In this document: piece by piece, positions 24,130 through 32,875 of the stretch
How the letters are laid out: every line of letters begins with the position of its first letter
Numbering within the stretch: position 1 is the first letter of the stretch
Source of the DNA: Siderastrea radians
Taxonomy: Eukaryota > Cnidaria > Anthozoa > Scleractinia > Rhizangiidae
Length of the DNA: 64,000 nt
Direction: 5' to 3'
NCBI GenBank assembly: GCA_964017195.1
Contig: OZ024894.1
Coordinates: 33,473,184 to 33,537,183 of the forward strand
The notes under the pieces: model-generated
Databases searched by the model: none
Told to the model about the DNA's origin: nothing
Seen by the model: the letters and a program-made list of their open reading frames with translations, nothing else
Position numbers and translations under genes: made by a program

Positions 24130-24989
24130 GTGAGTTACACTTAAAAAGGTAAGAATATCCACCCCCTCCCCCAAAACCACCCCTACCTTTAGAAAATTGT
24201 AATCAGAGGAACAATCGACCAAACTGATAACAAGGCTGGCACAACAGCAAACGGGCAAGCCAACACTTTTAATTACTTTTCATTTATTTATTTAGTTTCT
24301 GCTTAGACGCCAAAAACGTCTTGAATTATATCTCAAAATGCAAACTTCAGGCTTAGACTAATTGAGAGACCACGATACTGACGTTGATGACTATTTTGTG
24401 TGGCAATTAAATTGATTGAAGTCTCATTTTATCTCATATCCCTTTAAATTGGTGCAATGGGAAGCTGCTATCCCTGATTTTTAAATACTCTTAAAAAAAT
24501 GGAAATTTTACTGGTTGTTCTATACGAAAGACGTCGATTTTCTTTCATGAGATCTAGAAGAGGTGAATTGGAAATTCCAAGGCCCATTTCAGACGCTAAA
24601 TTTCTCATCAGTGCGTCGTACCTAATACATTTAAGTTCGACTTTGGCGCAACATGCTAATTGTTCAGAAGACGTACTTATTGTAAATGTCAGGTTCGACT
24701 TTTGTGACGGTTGATTACAACGGCGTACTTGTTGTAAGCATAATTCGCCGTTTTTGGCTCGTTCAGGCTTCACGTTTGTCTGATTAAGCCACCAAGGCTA
24801 CACCAATTTATAGTAATCTTTACATTAAGTTTGGCGCATGAGGGGTTCGGCGTATGAAAAAGGGTCACCCTAATTTCGTATCATGCGGCAGGTTTTGACG
24901 CACATAGCTTAAAAGTTTTCGTTACTGAATCTTTCGAACAAAGCTGATTAGACGTCGTATGACCGTCGAAACAATGCCGTGCCACTCAG
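24130..24989 (+). other. Left part of MS4A-like intron 3
   Basis: Intron sequence between the exon 3 donor and the Polinton target duplication. No gene is supported; the minus-strand frame at 24468-24773 is not recognisable. Confidence 0.5.
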
Positions 24990-24995
24990 GAGGCC
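24990..24995. repeat. Polinton target site duplication, left (GAGGCC)
   Basis: It matches GAGGCC at 43218-43223 exactly. Six-base duplications are diagnostic of Polintons. Confidence 0.95.
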
Positions 24996-25151
24996 AGTAG
25001 TTATATAGTTGGGGGTACGAAAGCATTTTTATCAAAATGCTCTCTTACCAAACCCAACTATATATCTACTTTCCATCTAATGGTAATATTTTATGGAATT
25101 CTATATGTTTTTATTTCATATGGTACCGAACGCATTTTTCCATTTGATGAA
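24996..25151 (+). repeat. Polinton left terminal inverted repeat
   Basis: It matches 43062-43217 in inverted orientation without gaps. It contains an internal hairpin (AGCATTTTTATCAAAATGCT) and starts 5'-AG, as Polintons do. Beyond 25151 the two ends diverge but keep related CTATATG sub-repeats. Confidence 0.95.
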
Positions 25152-25211
25152 TTCTATATGTTTTTATTTCATGCGGAAACCAACGCATTTCCCATCGCTT
25201 GACTTCATACA

Positions 25212-25325
25212 ACAGGGACTTTCCCGAGGAAATGAGTCATTAAGTCTTTCAATTGTCTGTCTAGCGTGTTAGACAGTTTTTTTTGTCTTGAAAACCACAG
25301 GGACTTTCCCGAGGAAATGAGTCAT
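25212..25325 (+). promoter_or_regulatory. Two kappaB + AP-1 modules in the Polinton left end
   Basis: A 29-bp unit occurs twice (25212-25240 and 25297-25325). Each has the canonical kappaB site GGGACTTTCC (25215-25224, 25300-25309) followed at 8 bp by the AP-1 palindrome ATGAGTCAT (core TGAGTCA at 25233-25239 and 25318-25324). No such unit is present near the right end. Whether host NF-kappaB binds is inference. Confidence 0.6.
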
Positions 25326-25389
25326 CAGATTTCTATTGTTTTTTGGGTCATACGATTATCATGTGATATCAGATGAACTTGTATTTAAA

Positions 25390-25543
25390 GTAAAGTTTGT
25401 CAGTAAAGTTTGTCAGTAAAGTTTGTCAGTAAAGTTTGTCAGTAAAGTTTGTCAGTAAAGTTTGTCAGTAAAGTTTGTCAGTAAAGTTTGTCAGTAAAGT
25501 TTGTCAGTGAAGTTTGTCAGTGAAGTTTGTCAGTGAAGTTTGC
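25390..25543 (+). repeat. 13-bp minisatellite (AGTAAAGTTTGTC)n, about 12 copies
   Basis: Direct head-to-tail copies without spacers. The last three carry AGTGAAG. Located between the kappaB modules and the CRE palindromes of the Polinton. Confidence 0.95.
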
Positions 25544-25570
25544 AGCCGAGATTTAAGGCACTTGTAATTT

Positions 25571-25941
25571 CGCCACAGCTGTGGCGTGACGTCATTACTA
25601 ATAGCTATTGTGTCAATGTCATGAGACGACCGTATGATATCGGTCAACCACAAAACGCCACAGCTGTGGCGTGACGTCATGTTTGTAAGTACATAAAATA
25701 TAATCTCATATACAAACAATTCAACCACAGAACGCCACAGCTGTGGCGTGACGTCATTACTAATAGCTATTGTGTCAATGTCATGAGACGATCGTATGAT
25801 CTCGGTCAACCACAAAACGCCACAGCTGTGGCGTGACGTCATTACTAATAGCTATTGTTTTTAAGGACAATGAAGAAGAATCAATTCAATGGGTTTAAAT
25901 AATATTAAGCCACAAAACGCCACAGCTGTGGCGTGACGTCA
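25571..25941 (+). promoter_or_regulatory. Five copies of a 24-bp double palindrome (E-box dyad + CRE)
   Basis: CGCCACAGCTGTGGCG followed directly by TGACGTCA occurs at 25571-25594, 25656-25679, 25733-25756, 25818-25841 and 25918-25941. A sixth, inverted copy lies at 42801-42824. Both halves are perfect palindromes: a CAGCTG-centred dyad and a full CRE. Longer shared flanks (CATTACTAATAGCTATTG, CAACCACAAAA) show they arose by tandem duplication of an about 85-165 bp unit. The last copy ends six bases from the polymerase stop codon. Confidence 0.8.
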
Positions 25942-25946
25942 CATCT

Positions 25947-28900
25947 TCAGATTGCATAATGTCCGTAAGAGAAACTGTTGATTCCATCGTTTGCTATATA
26001 TCGTTTATCGTCGAAACAGCTGAGTGACACTTTATTGAGCTCGTAACTACCTAGTTGATGATTAATACTTCTGATTGTTTTCATGGTATGATGTATTTGT
26101 TTGTTATTAATTAATACATTTTTATAATCTTCATGTTTGATATTGTTCTTTATTATGTTCTTCTTGATTCCCTTGGCTGTTTTCCCTACTTTCTGGTTGT
26201 CTTTTATGTAACTGTACATTTTTGATCGCAAACCGACGAATTCTGTGATTGGTATTCCAGCTGCTTCATCCTTGAATTTACCGATTACCTTCTTGTTTGT
26301 CTTATCGAAATACGGAGAGTTTTCTGGATAGTCGCTGTTGTCAAATCGATCTTTGTCATTCCAAAAGTCTTGGTACACATCTTCGGCTTCAATCTCATAT
26401 GTCAGACTGTCTGTGTCGGTGAAGAGCAGCTTGGCTTTGTCTCCATACTTTTCTTTTATGTAGTTATAATGAAAATCATACATTAATGTCTTGCTCAGAT
26501 CTAGAATACACATTCCTACATATGCCGGCCTGTTTAAAGTAAGCGTTTCCTTTATTTTATGCACTGCAACTAGATTTTCGTTGAATATCTTACTGCTTAC
26601 ATAAGTAGGTTTAGAAGCCATCTTCAATAGTTTCTTCTCATCTGTGATAAGTCGGACATCAACACGCTTTCTTATGTTTTCCATTGTTTTACCGAATACT
26701 GATTTATTCATAAGTTTGAAAAAGTCTTTTTCGAATGAATTTTTAGCTTGAGCACGTTTTATTGTATTGAAGTTAATGTATTCTTTGAGCCAAGGTGACT
26801 GATTGAATTCTAACACTCGATGGACTTTGTTTACTTTCAATCCAAGATCAATATACAGCTGCAGGTTTCTATAATGCAGAACATATTTTTGTTTATTGCT
26901 TAATGTAGGAATTAATTTATGTACTAGTCCTGTCGATATATTATATTTTGTAGCTATTTTTTTACAATACTCAGACAGCATATCTTTATTAACACAAACT
27001 CTCTCGGCGGCTAATGGGTAGTCATTATGAAGGTCATGCAACTCTTTCGGGTATTCTAAATCGACTTCTAGTAGTAACCCCTTATTGCTGTCTTCATTAT
27101 ACTGAGCTAAATTGATTTTATTAATCTGCTTTTCAGTCAACCATTTGAAACCACCAGTAGGGAGGTATTGACTCATAGCCCAACCGTATAAATTATTTGC
27201 ATCAAGATACATAATGTATTTTGAGGGTGCATTCTCATCATATTCTGTCATGTATTTGTTATTCGCTTTACCATATCGATTGGCAATATAACTGATCCCA
27301 CCACGCATACCTTTTTCAATGAATTGAAACATATCTATGTCTGTCATTAGTTCCAATTGAATATTAGTCATCTTCAACATGGCGTCCCAACTCAAACCAG
27401 GGCTAGTGAAATAGTGGCATGGGTCTAATTTGTAATACTGAAGACATGTTTTGCGGAAGTTTTCAAACACGTCGGCTAATAGAAGTATATCAGACTTAAG
27501 ATATAGATTATGGTATTCACCCATTGTTTGTAATTGAAATGTATTCCACACTTTTTGAGCATGACTATAATCTTCAGCTGAAATATGCTCATTATTCAAT
27601 ATGCTGTAAAATTCTTCTTTAGTTGGTAATTCTGTTTTATTGAATTTCTCAAAACTGTCCATGTAATCATACGGATAAATACCTTTTCGTGTCATAAGAT
27701 TTAATTTTTCTTTTCGGAATCTTTTGCTTGTATACTTTAAAGCTTCTGCTGGTAAGTTACTAACTAGTTTATCAAGACTAGAACTCATAAACTGGAAACT
27801 GTCAATGAATGTTAGATGGTTGCCAAGCATAAACGCCATATATTTTTCCATATTGTTTGGTATGGCATTGATATTCATTTGTTTCTCCTCTCCTTTCTTA
27901 TTTTTGTATGCATGTTTCTTAACAATAGCTCCAATCTCTTGCATAATGAAATGACTGTCATAACCTCTCAAATTATGGAATATAACAGGAATTTTTATTT
28001 CTTTTGGATTTATTCTAAGTTTCAGATTACATTCTTGGTGTGCTGAGCCTCTGTATTTACCAGTAATATGGCAATGATCTCTGACTCGAATGTCTTTCTC
28101 AGTATATTTTTTATCACATATGTGGCATTCTTTTGCTTTTTTGAATTCCTCTTCATCCACTTCAGTCATTCTCAATGGTTTATCGAAATGTTTTTTCATT
28201 ACTTTTTTACAGTATTTTACTTCTTCTAAAATATTTTCCATGAATTTATAAACGGCCTTTTCACCTCTATATATTCGTATTGGTTTTGTATATTTGTCAT
28301 CATAACAGCAGACAACCTTGTATCCATATCCACAGTCGGTATGTCTTTGGTAGGCTTCGGTGTAGGATTTATTACCGTCTTGTTGACATCCATGAATCTT
28401 CTCTGTTATAGCCTCAAAATCAGCATAAATGACAAATGGCACAGGTTGCTGTTTATGGAAGTTGTTGAATTTCAGTATGTTATTGTTTTTGTCAGGCATT
28501 TTTATTGCTTGTTCACCATTCACTTGTATGCAAATGTCTTTATGATTATTCAATACCCTGTCGGAACTGAAACATTGCAGGCAGTGCATACAAAAGTGTT
28601 TCCTCTCTTTGTGTTTTGTTTGATTGTACATGAATTTGTTGAAATCCTTTATCAGAACATAATGCTTGTTTTCATTTTTAGTTACCAGAAGTAGTTCCAT
28701 ATGATCTTCATACTTTTCTTTTGAAACATAGATGGGATATGGCTCTTTGTTTTCGTATCCAAATACGCTTATATTGACACTGTTCTGCTTCTCGATTTTG
28801 TTGTAATGTTTGACACCGACTGGAAATTCAACACCTGAGTAATCTAACTTTTCAACGTATTGTTTGTCTGTCTTTTTTATTCTTTGAGGATCTTTTTCTT

Positions 28901-29744
28901 GTGGGTTTAAGTGTCTGATATGACACCATCTGAAGCATTCATTATCTTCATTTTTCATGTTAATTAGTCCCTTAGCACTATTTTGCAGTTCAGAAGGTAG
29001 TTGGATATATGAGGATCCTTTCATGGGTTTGTATTTGACAATGTTGAGGTAATGGCTATCAACAGATTGTATAGTCCACCCCGAACCCTCTGATATCCAT
29101 TGAGCTATTTTATTCATTATCAGTTGTTTTGTTAATTGTAATGCTTCATTGATTTCTATTTGGTTGATTATTGTTTGAGTTGTGCTATTGAAATATGCTG
29201 TCTTTTCAACCATTACACCACCTGAATTTTTTTCGAAAGTAACTTTCAATGTTTCAACGTATTTCAAGCCTTTCATTTCATCCAACGAAGTTATTACACG
29301 TTGTTCTATAGCTTTTCTGGTGTTTTGCATTTGAGCTAATGGGTCTTTATTGTTTTTAATGCCAATTTCAAATGACTTAGTGAAACCTTTTAAAGCTATG
29401 TCTGTTTGCTTTATTATGGTTCTTGGTGTTGGAACCGGTTTTTTCACAGCATTTTTAGTTCTTTGTGCTGGGACTGGTTTGTAATTATCCCTGAATTCTG
29501 CTGGTGGTTGAATAATATTATCTTCGTACTGCTTGACCATTTGTTTAACACTCTTACGAGGTGTTGGTACTGGTCTCCTTGATTTGTATGTTCTTGGTGC
29601 TGGAACTGGCTTGGTATCGTCAACCACTATGATTTTAGACTTCTTCTCTAGCTTCAGAAGCAATTTGATAAGTTCCGATTTGCTGAGTTTCTTCAAACTA
29701 GCTTTGTTCATATTTATATTATTGTTGGATATTTCTGATTTCAT
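25947..29744 (-). CDS. PolB: Protein-primed DNA polymerase family B (pPolB)
   Basis: The replicative polymerase of the element, 1,265 aa. A low-complexity N-terminus (about residues 45-110) has four PVPxPR-type repeats. A C2H2-like finger (HFCMHCLQCF, about 395-420) precedes the exonuclease. The 3'-5' exonuclease has Exo I YADFE (Asp442, Glu444), Exo II NLRGYDSHF and Exo III YLKSDILLLAD. Between Exo I and II lies an endonuclease-VII-like zinc segment (CHICDKKY...DHCHITGKYRG). Polymerase motif A is YLDANNLYGWAM, motif B follows in KNSFEKDFFKLMNKSVFG, and motif C is DTDS (Asp1110, Asp1112). Family members use a terminal protein as primer. The start ATG sits directly behind TATATATAGA. All catalytic residues are present, and the frame is uninterrupted. 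Confidence in the family is very high. Confidence 0.97.
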   Translation of the reverse strand: MKSEISNNNINMNKASLKKLSKSELIKLLLKLEKKSKIIVVDDTKPVPAPRTYKSRRPVPTPRKSVKQMVKQYEDNIIQPPAEFRDNYKPVPAQRTKNAVKKPVPTPRTIIKQTDIALKGFTKSFEIGIKNNKDPLAQMQNTRKAIEQRVITSLDEMKGLKYVETLKVTFEKNSGGVMVEKTAYFNSTTQTIINQIEINEALQLTKQLIMNKIAQWISEGSGWTIQSVDSHYLNIVKYKPMKGSSYIQLPSELQNSAKGLINMKNEDNECFRWCHIRHLNPQEKDPQRIKKTDKQYVEKLDYSGVEFPVGVKHYNKIEKQNSVNISVFGYENKEPYPIYVSKEKYEDHMELLLVTKNENKHYVLIKDFNKFMYNQTKHKERKHFCMHCLQCFSSDRVLNNHKDICIQVNGEQAIKMPDKNNNILKFNNFHKQQPVPFVIYADFEAITEKIHGCQQDGNKSYTEAYQRHTDCGYGYKVVCCYDDKYTKPIRIYRGEKAVYKFMENILEEVKYCKKVMKKHFDKPLRMTEVDEEEFKKAKECHICDKKYTEKDIRVRDHCHITGKYRGSAHQECNLKLRINPKEIKIPVIFHNLRGYDSHFIMQEIGAIVKKHAYKNKKGEEKQMNINAIPNNMEKYMAFMLGNHLTFIDSFQFMSSSLDKLVSNLPAEALKYTSKRFRKEKLNLMTRKGIYPYDYMDSFEKFNKTELPTKEEFYSILNNEHISAEDYSHAQKVWNTFQLQTMGEYHNLYLKSDILLLADVFENFRKTCLQYYKLDPCHYFTSPGLSWDAMLKMTNIQLELMTDIDMFQFIEKGMRGGISYIANRYGKANNKYMTEYDENAPSKYIMYLDANNLYGWAMSQYLPTGGFKWLTEKQINKINLAQYNEDSNKGLLLEVDLEYPKELHDLHNDYPLAAERVCVNKDMLSEYCKKIATKYNISTGLVHKLIPTLSNKQKYVLHYRNLQLYIDLGLKVNKVHRVLEFNQSPWLKEYINFNTIKRAQAKNSFEKDFFKLMNKSVFGKTMENIRKRVDVRLITDEKKLLKMASKPTYVSSKIFNENLVAVHKIKETLTLNRPAYVGMCILDLSKTLMYDFHYNYIKEKYGDKAKLLFTDTDSLTYEIEAEDVYQDFWNDKDRFDNSDYPENSPYFDKTNKKVIGKFKDEAAGIPITEFVGLRSKMYSYIKDNQKVGKTAKGIKKNIIKNNIKHEDYKNVLINNKQIHHTMKTIRSINHQLGSYELNKVSLSCFDDKRYIANDGINSFSYGHYAI

Positions 29745-29862
29745 TCTATATATAATATCTATAGGTTTTATTTTTAAGTATCTTTCAATCCGCGTTTAAG
29801 TATGGTCAAGAATTCAAATGATCCAATCACATGGATCTGTTGAACTGTATATAAAAGGATTG

Positions 29863-30108
29863 TTATTCATTATGGCTGTGTGTTTTGTCAATTATTTTTT
29901 TCATGTCATTGATCTCATTATTTAATCTATGTTTTATTGTATTTAAATGACAATGCTTACCAGCTAGTGTATAATTACGACCTGTTTTACAAATCTCACA
30001 GTACCAAGGTCTGTTTAGCATATATGTAGTTTTATTTTTGATTCTTTCCTCTTCAGTTGAATACTTTTTTGGTCTACCTCGACCTCTCTTTACATTTTGA
30101 TTTTCCAT
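29863..30108 (-). CDS. Small AT-hook and zinc-finger protein
   Basis: 81 aa. An AT-hook core (KRGRGRPKKYS, residues 7-17) precedes a C2H2-like finger (CEICKTGRNYT...HCHLNTIKHR, residues 38-62). AT-hooks bind the minor groove of AT-rich DNA, so a DNA-binding role on this AT-rich element is likely. It follows the BRO-N gene on the same strand and precedes pPolB. The ATG lies within a TATATATATATG run. I know no named Polinton family for it. Confidence 0.75.
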   Translation of the reverse strand: MENQNVKRGRGRPKKYSTEEERIKNKTTYMLNRPWYCEICKTGRNYTLAGKHCHLNTIKHRLNNEINDMKKIIDKTHSHNE

Positions 30109-30138
30109 ATATATATAATCTATATATTATTTTTCTCT

Positions 30139-30951
30139 TTATAAGTGTTTGTGTATGAATTTCAAATGATTGCTTAATGTTTCTGTTGACTTGAATTTTC
30201 TGGAACAATGTTTGCATTTGATTCTTACACCCTGGAAATAAAGTATGATTTCTTTAATGATTTCATCATAATCGTTGCTGACTAATATTTTGTAATTGTT
30301 GTTTTCGTACTCTTGTAACATCATCTCCTGTTCTTCTGAAAGCTTTCCATAACCAGTTGGTGTTTTAAATTCGATTGCAAAACCTGAGTACTTCAAATGC
30401 ATATTTCCAATGAATAGATCACAAGCTCCCTTCTGATAACCCATGTTGTATGATTTTATTCTCATGTTACCATTAATTTGGTTTTCACCTAATGTTGGGA
30501 TTAGGATTGCTTTAGGATGATTGTTTCTAATAAAGTTGACTACCTTTTTATGTAAATCATATTCTGTGTTGATATTGAATGTCAGCATTTTGTATGGCCT
30601 GTTGTTGAATTCATACTTACCTGTTTTTCTGATTGATGGTAAAACCTCTTTTGTTACCCAACGTTTGAATTCTTTCGCTTTATCCATTTTTGATCTCAAT
30701 ATTAGGCTGTACAATCCAGATTCATTTATATAAATCGTGTTTCTGATGTTCCCAGTTAAAGGTAACGATTCGTTACCCTTGGAGTTGAGCCTCTTAAGTG
30801 AACATTTATCTTTTTCATCAACATGATCATTAATCGCTTTTCGTGAATTTGAATATTCCAAAATGTTAGCAACTGTTTTAGCACGGAACCATATGTCATC
30901 ATCCTTTTTGATAATATTCAGTTTTTTTCCTTCATAAGTGAACATATCCAT
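30139..30951 (-). CDS. BRO-N domain fused to PD-(D/E)XK nuclease and C2H2 finger
   Basis: 270 aa, three modules. Residues 1-110 are a BRO-N domain (FxYEGKKLNIIKKDDDIWFRAKTVA-type start, YINESGLYSLI, FKRWVTKEVLPSIRKTG end), known from baculovirus BRO proteins and phage antirepressors as a DNA-binding unit. Residues 128-240 look like a VRR-NUC/PD-(D/E)XK nuclease: Asp178 in GACDLFIG, then Glu194 and Lys196 in AIEFKTPTG, and KLSEEQ. Residues 246-267 are a C2H2 finger (CKHCSRKFKSTETLSNHLKFIH). The nuclease might act in replication or junction resolution; that is inference. The gene is intact. Two ATGs are possible, MDM, and the first is used here because it follows TACAT-rich leader sequence. Confidence 0.85.
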   Translation of the reverse strand: MDMFTYEGKKLNIIKKDDDIWFRAKTVANILEYSNSRKAINDHVDEKDKCSLKRLNSKGNESLPLTGNIRNTIYINESGLYSLILRSKMDKAKEFKRWVTKEVLPSIRKTGKYEFNNRPYKMLTFNINTEYDLHKKVVNFIRNNHPKAILIPTLGENQINGNMRIKSYNMGYQKGACDLFIGNMHLKYSGFAIEFKTPTGYGKLSEEQEMMLQEYENNNYKILVSNDYDEIIKEIILYFQGVRIKCKHCSRKFKSTETLSNHLKFIHKHL

Positions 30952-31233
30952 ATGTATTAATGCTATATGTTATTATTCCTTTATAACTATTCGCGCGTTT
31001 AAATTCAGTCAGTAACTTTGTAATTTCGATTAAATTCTTTTTTAATTATTCTATAGACTAACGCACTTCTTTCCAAGTACTTCGAAAAAGGCCTAACTCC
31101 AGTATTTTCCATCAATATATAAGGTTATATAATAGCCAGAAACAATTATTTTTGGCTACCAAAAGCAAATAAACAGTATATACTGTATCTATTTAGATAT
31201 AATAATATGTTAGATAATTCTCTTTAAAACACT
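30952..31233. other. Intergenic spacer in the Polinton
   Basis: About 280 bp of AT-rich sequence between the BRO-N gene and the integrase stop, with TATATAAGG-like and ATATAATA runs. No ORF or stable hairpin stands out. It probably holds 3' and 5' signals of the flanking genes. Confidence 0.5.
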
Positions 31234-32244
31234 TTATATATCTCTTAAGTCCTTTAACGGAATCCAACTGTTGAAGTCATCACTATATCCCTTCCATTTG
31301 ACTAAAGCTTGTTTCTTCTTGTAATCTCTCCTAATAACTTTGTCGATACGGAATACCTCCTGTTTAGCTTTTAATAATTCAGGTTCATAAAAACTCCCTT
31401 GAATATCTTCACCTCTGAGATCCTTTAGTTTGTATGTGATTGGGTTTGTATGTTGTATTTCATCAACTGTAAAAATTTCCTCAGACCAATTCGGTGTATA
31501 GCCCTTATCAAACACATTCCGTTTATACTTACTTATTCTAACCTTATCACCTATTTTGAATTTCGGTTTAGATGATACTTGCTCCAAATTACCATACAGA
31601 TTAAAGTAAACAGTCCCTTCATCCTTCTTTTTACTGGCTTCTATGGGTGTCATTTTGATAGAGCTATGTTTAGTGTTGTTATACTGTTTCACTAATTTGG
31701 GTAGCATGTCTAAATACTGTGTATTACCTTGAACAGTAAACTGCTTCCACATCTTTGTTTTAATTGTTCTGTTCCATCTTTCACAAACTGACGACTTTTC
31801 CTCATTCTCAGTTGAGTACAAGGTTATTTTATTCTTATCAAGTAGTTCTTTAACATGTTTGTTGTAATACTCTTTGCCTTTGTCTGTCCACAGAAATTGT
31901 GGTTTCCTACCTTCTTTAAAAATGGTTTTCAATGCCATAGCAACGGATTCACCTTTTTTGTCTTTTAATAGAACGATCCAACCGTATTTAGAGAATACAT
32001 CTAAAACCATAAGAAGATATCTGTAGCCAGCGTTCCATCGACTGAACTTTTGCATCTCAACAATATCAGAGCACCATGTCTCGTCAATATGGTTTACAAT
32101 TACCCGCCACCGAGTAAAATTTCGTTTTATGGGCTTATGAAGCTCATCAGCTAATTTTTCTTGCCAGTTTTCTTCACTCGACGGCCTTTTCCGTTTTTTG
32201 TCTTCCTTCCTGTTTTTACACCGAGACCAAGTTTCTCCTTCGCG
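31234..32244 (-). CDS. INT: Polinton integrase, retroviral type with C-terminal chromodomain
   Basis: The DDE integrase inserts the element. The first catalytic Asp is in WCSDIVEM (32067-32065), the second in LWTDKGKEY (31884-31882), and the Glu in VCERWNR (31782-31780). A chromodomain closes the protein (FRIDKVIRRDY...VKWKGYSDDFNSW). The first ATG, at 32055, lies after the first catalytic Asp, so it cannot be the functional start. The frame is open upstream to a TAA at 32247-32245 with plausible coding sequence (EENWQEKLADELHKPIKRNF) but no ATG. This upstream part overlaps the 3' end of the PLA2 gene in its -1 frame, next to a slippery AAAAAAC. Expression by -1 frameshifting is therefore proposed. 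Confidence in the family is very high; the 5' limit given is the frame opening, not a start codon. Confidence 0.93.
   Translation of the reverse strand, partial: REGETWSRCKNRKEDKKRKRPSSEENWQEKLADELHKPIKRNFTRWRVIVNHIDETWCSDIVEMQKFSRWNAGYRYLLMVLDVFSKYGWIVLLKDKKGESVAMALKTIFKEGRKPQFLWTDKGKEYYNKHVKELLDKNKITLYSTENEEKSSVCERWNRTIKTKMWKQFTVQGNTQYLDMLPKLVKQYNNTKHSSIKMTPIEASKKKDEGTVYFNLYGNLEQVSSKPKFKIGDKVRISKYKRNVFDKGYTPNWSEEIFTVDEIQHTNPITYKLKDLRGEDIQGSFYEPELLKAKQEVFRIDKVIRRDYKKKQALVKWKGYSDDFNSWIPLKDLRDI
32106..32199 (-). promoter_or_regulatory. Putative -1 ribosomal frameshift signal, PLA2 to integrase
   Basis: Zero-frame slippery heptamer A AAA AAC at 32199-32193. After a 7-nt spacer, GCCGTCGAGT (32185-32176) can pair over 10 bp (two G-U) with ACTCGGTGGC (32115-32106) across a 60-nt loop. 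The -1 frame is the integrase frame. Function is inferred. Confidence 0.6.
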
Positions 32245-32875
32245 TTAATCAAGAACCGAGCGGTTTGTCCCCATTTTGGCATCTGTCCATAAGGTATTTC
32301 ATCCAATGACTTAACCATTTTCTTGTCACATTCACCTTTGTTTTTCCCCATATCATAACAAATATCATGATGAGCTGATATTTCATCCACTTTATTGTAA
32401 GGTTGTACATACCATTTAGTAATCTCACCAGTGTTTTTATCATATTCTAACTGTTTATCGAGAGGATTGTATGCCCCCATGTACTTATATTTTCCAGGAG
32501 TCCATCCAGCTTTTGGTCTCGGTAATTTCCCAATTAGTTTATGTATATCAACACCAGCGCCATCCAAATCCTTTCTGTCGGTTTTATACTTTCTATTTGG
32601 TCTGATTTTGGTTGATAATTGATCAAGAGCTTGACTTCCGACATTTTGAATCATTGGATTCAACTTATCCAGAGCATAATCGATAGCCTTTTTCTGCAGT
32701 TTTGGGTTTCTCAAGGCTTCTGATCCATAATATCTTCCCATTTCAACTGCCTTTTTTCCAAGCCAAGGAATACCGTGGTGAATCAATAAATCAGTACCAG
32801 TCGATGCTACTGTATCTAATATGCCCGCCCCTGACGACGGGCTGACCCGTTTCCCGTCTGTTTGACGAATTTCGT
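32151..32875 (-). CDS. Parvovirus-type phospholipase A2 domain protein
   Basis: The core is a PLA2 domain like the VP1 unique region of parvoviruses: a Ca-binding-loop-like YKYMGAYNPLD segment, and the catalytic HD in AHHDICYDMGKNKG with a following CDKKMVKSL helix. In parvoviruses this activity lets incoming particles leave endosomes, and by analogy a capsid-associated entry role is likely. The C-terminus is very basic (about 25 residues of Lys, Arg and Gly). The frame is open to about 32875, inside the upstream zinc-ribbon gene, and has no ATG until the VEMGRYYG segment near 32741, well inside a conserved-looking N-terminal region (GAGILDTVASTG). A -1 shift from the zinc-ribbon gene would supply that N-terminus. 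Initiation at the internal ATG is the alternative. Confidence 0.8.

Noticed and set aside
25390..25543. Regular 13-bp repeats that could suggest a CRISPR array
   Set aside because: Units are directly adjacent without unique spacers and lie in a eukaryotic element; it is a minisatellite.
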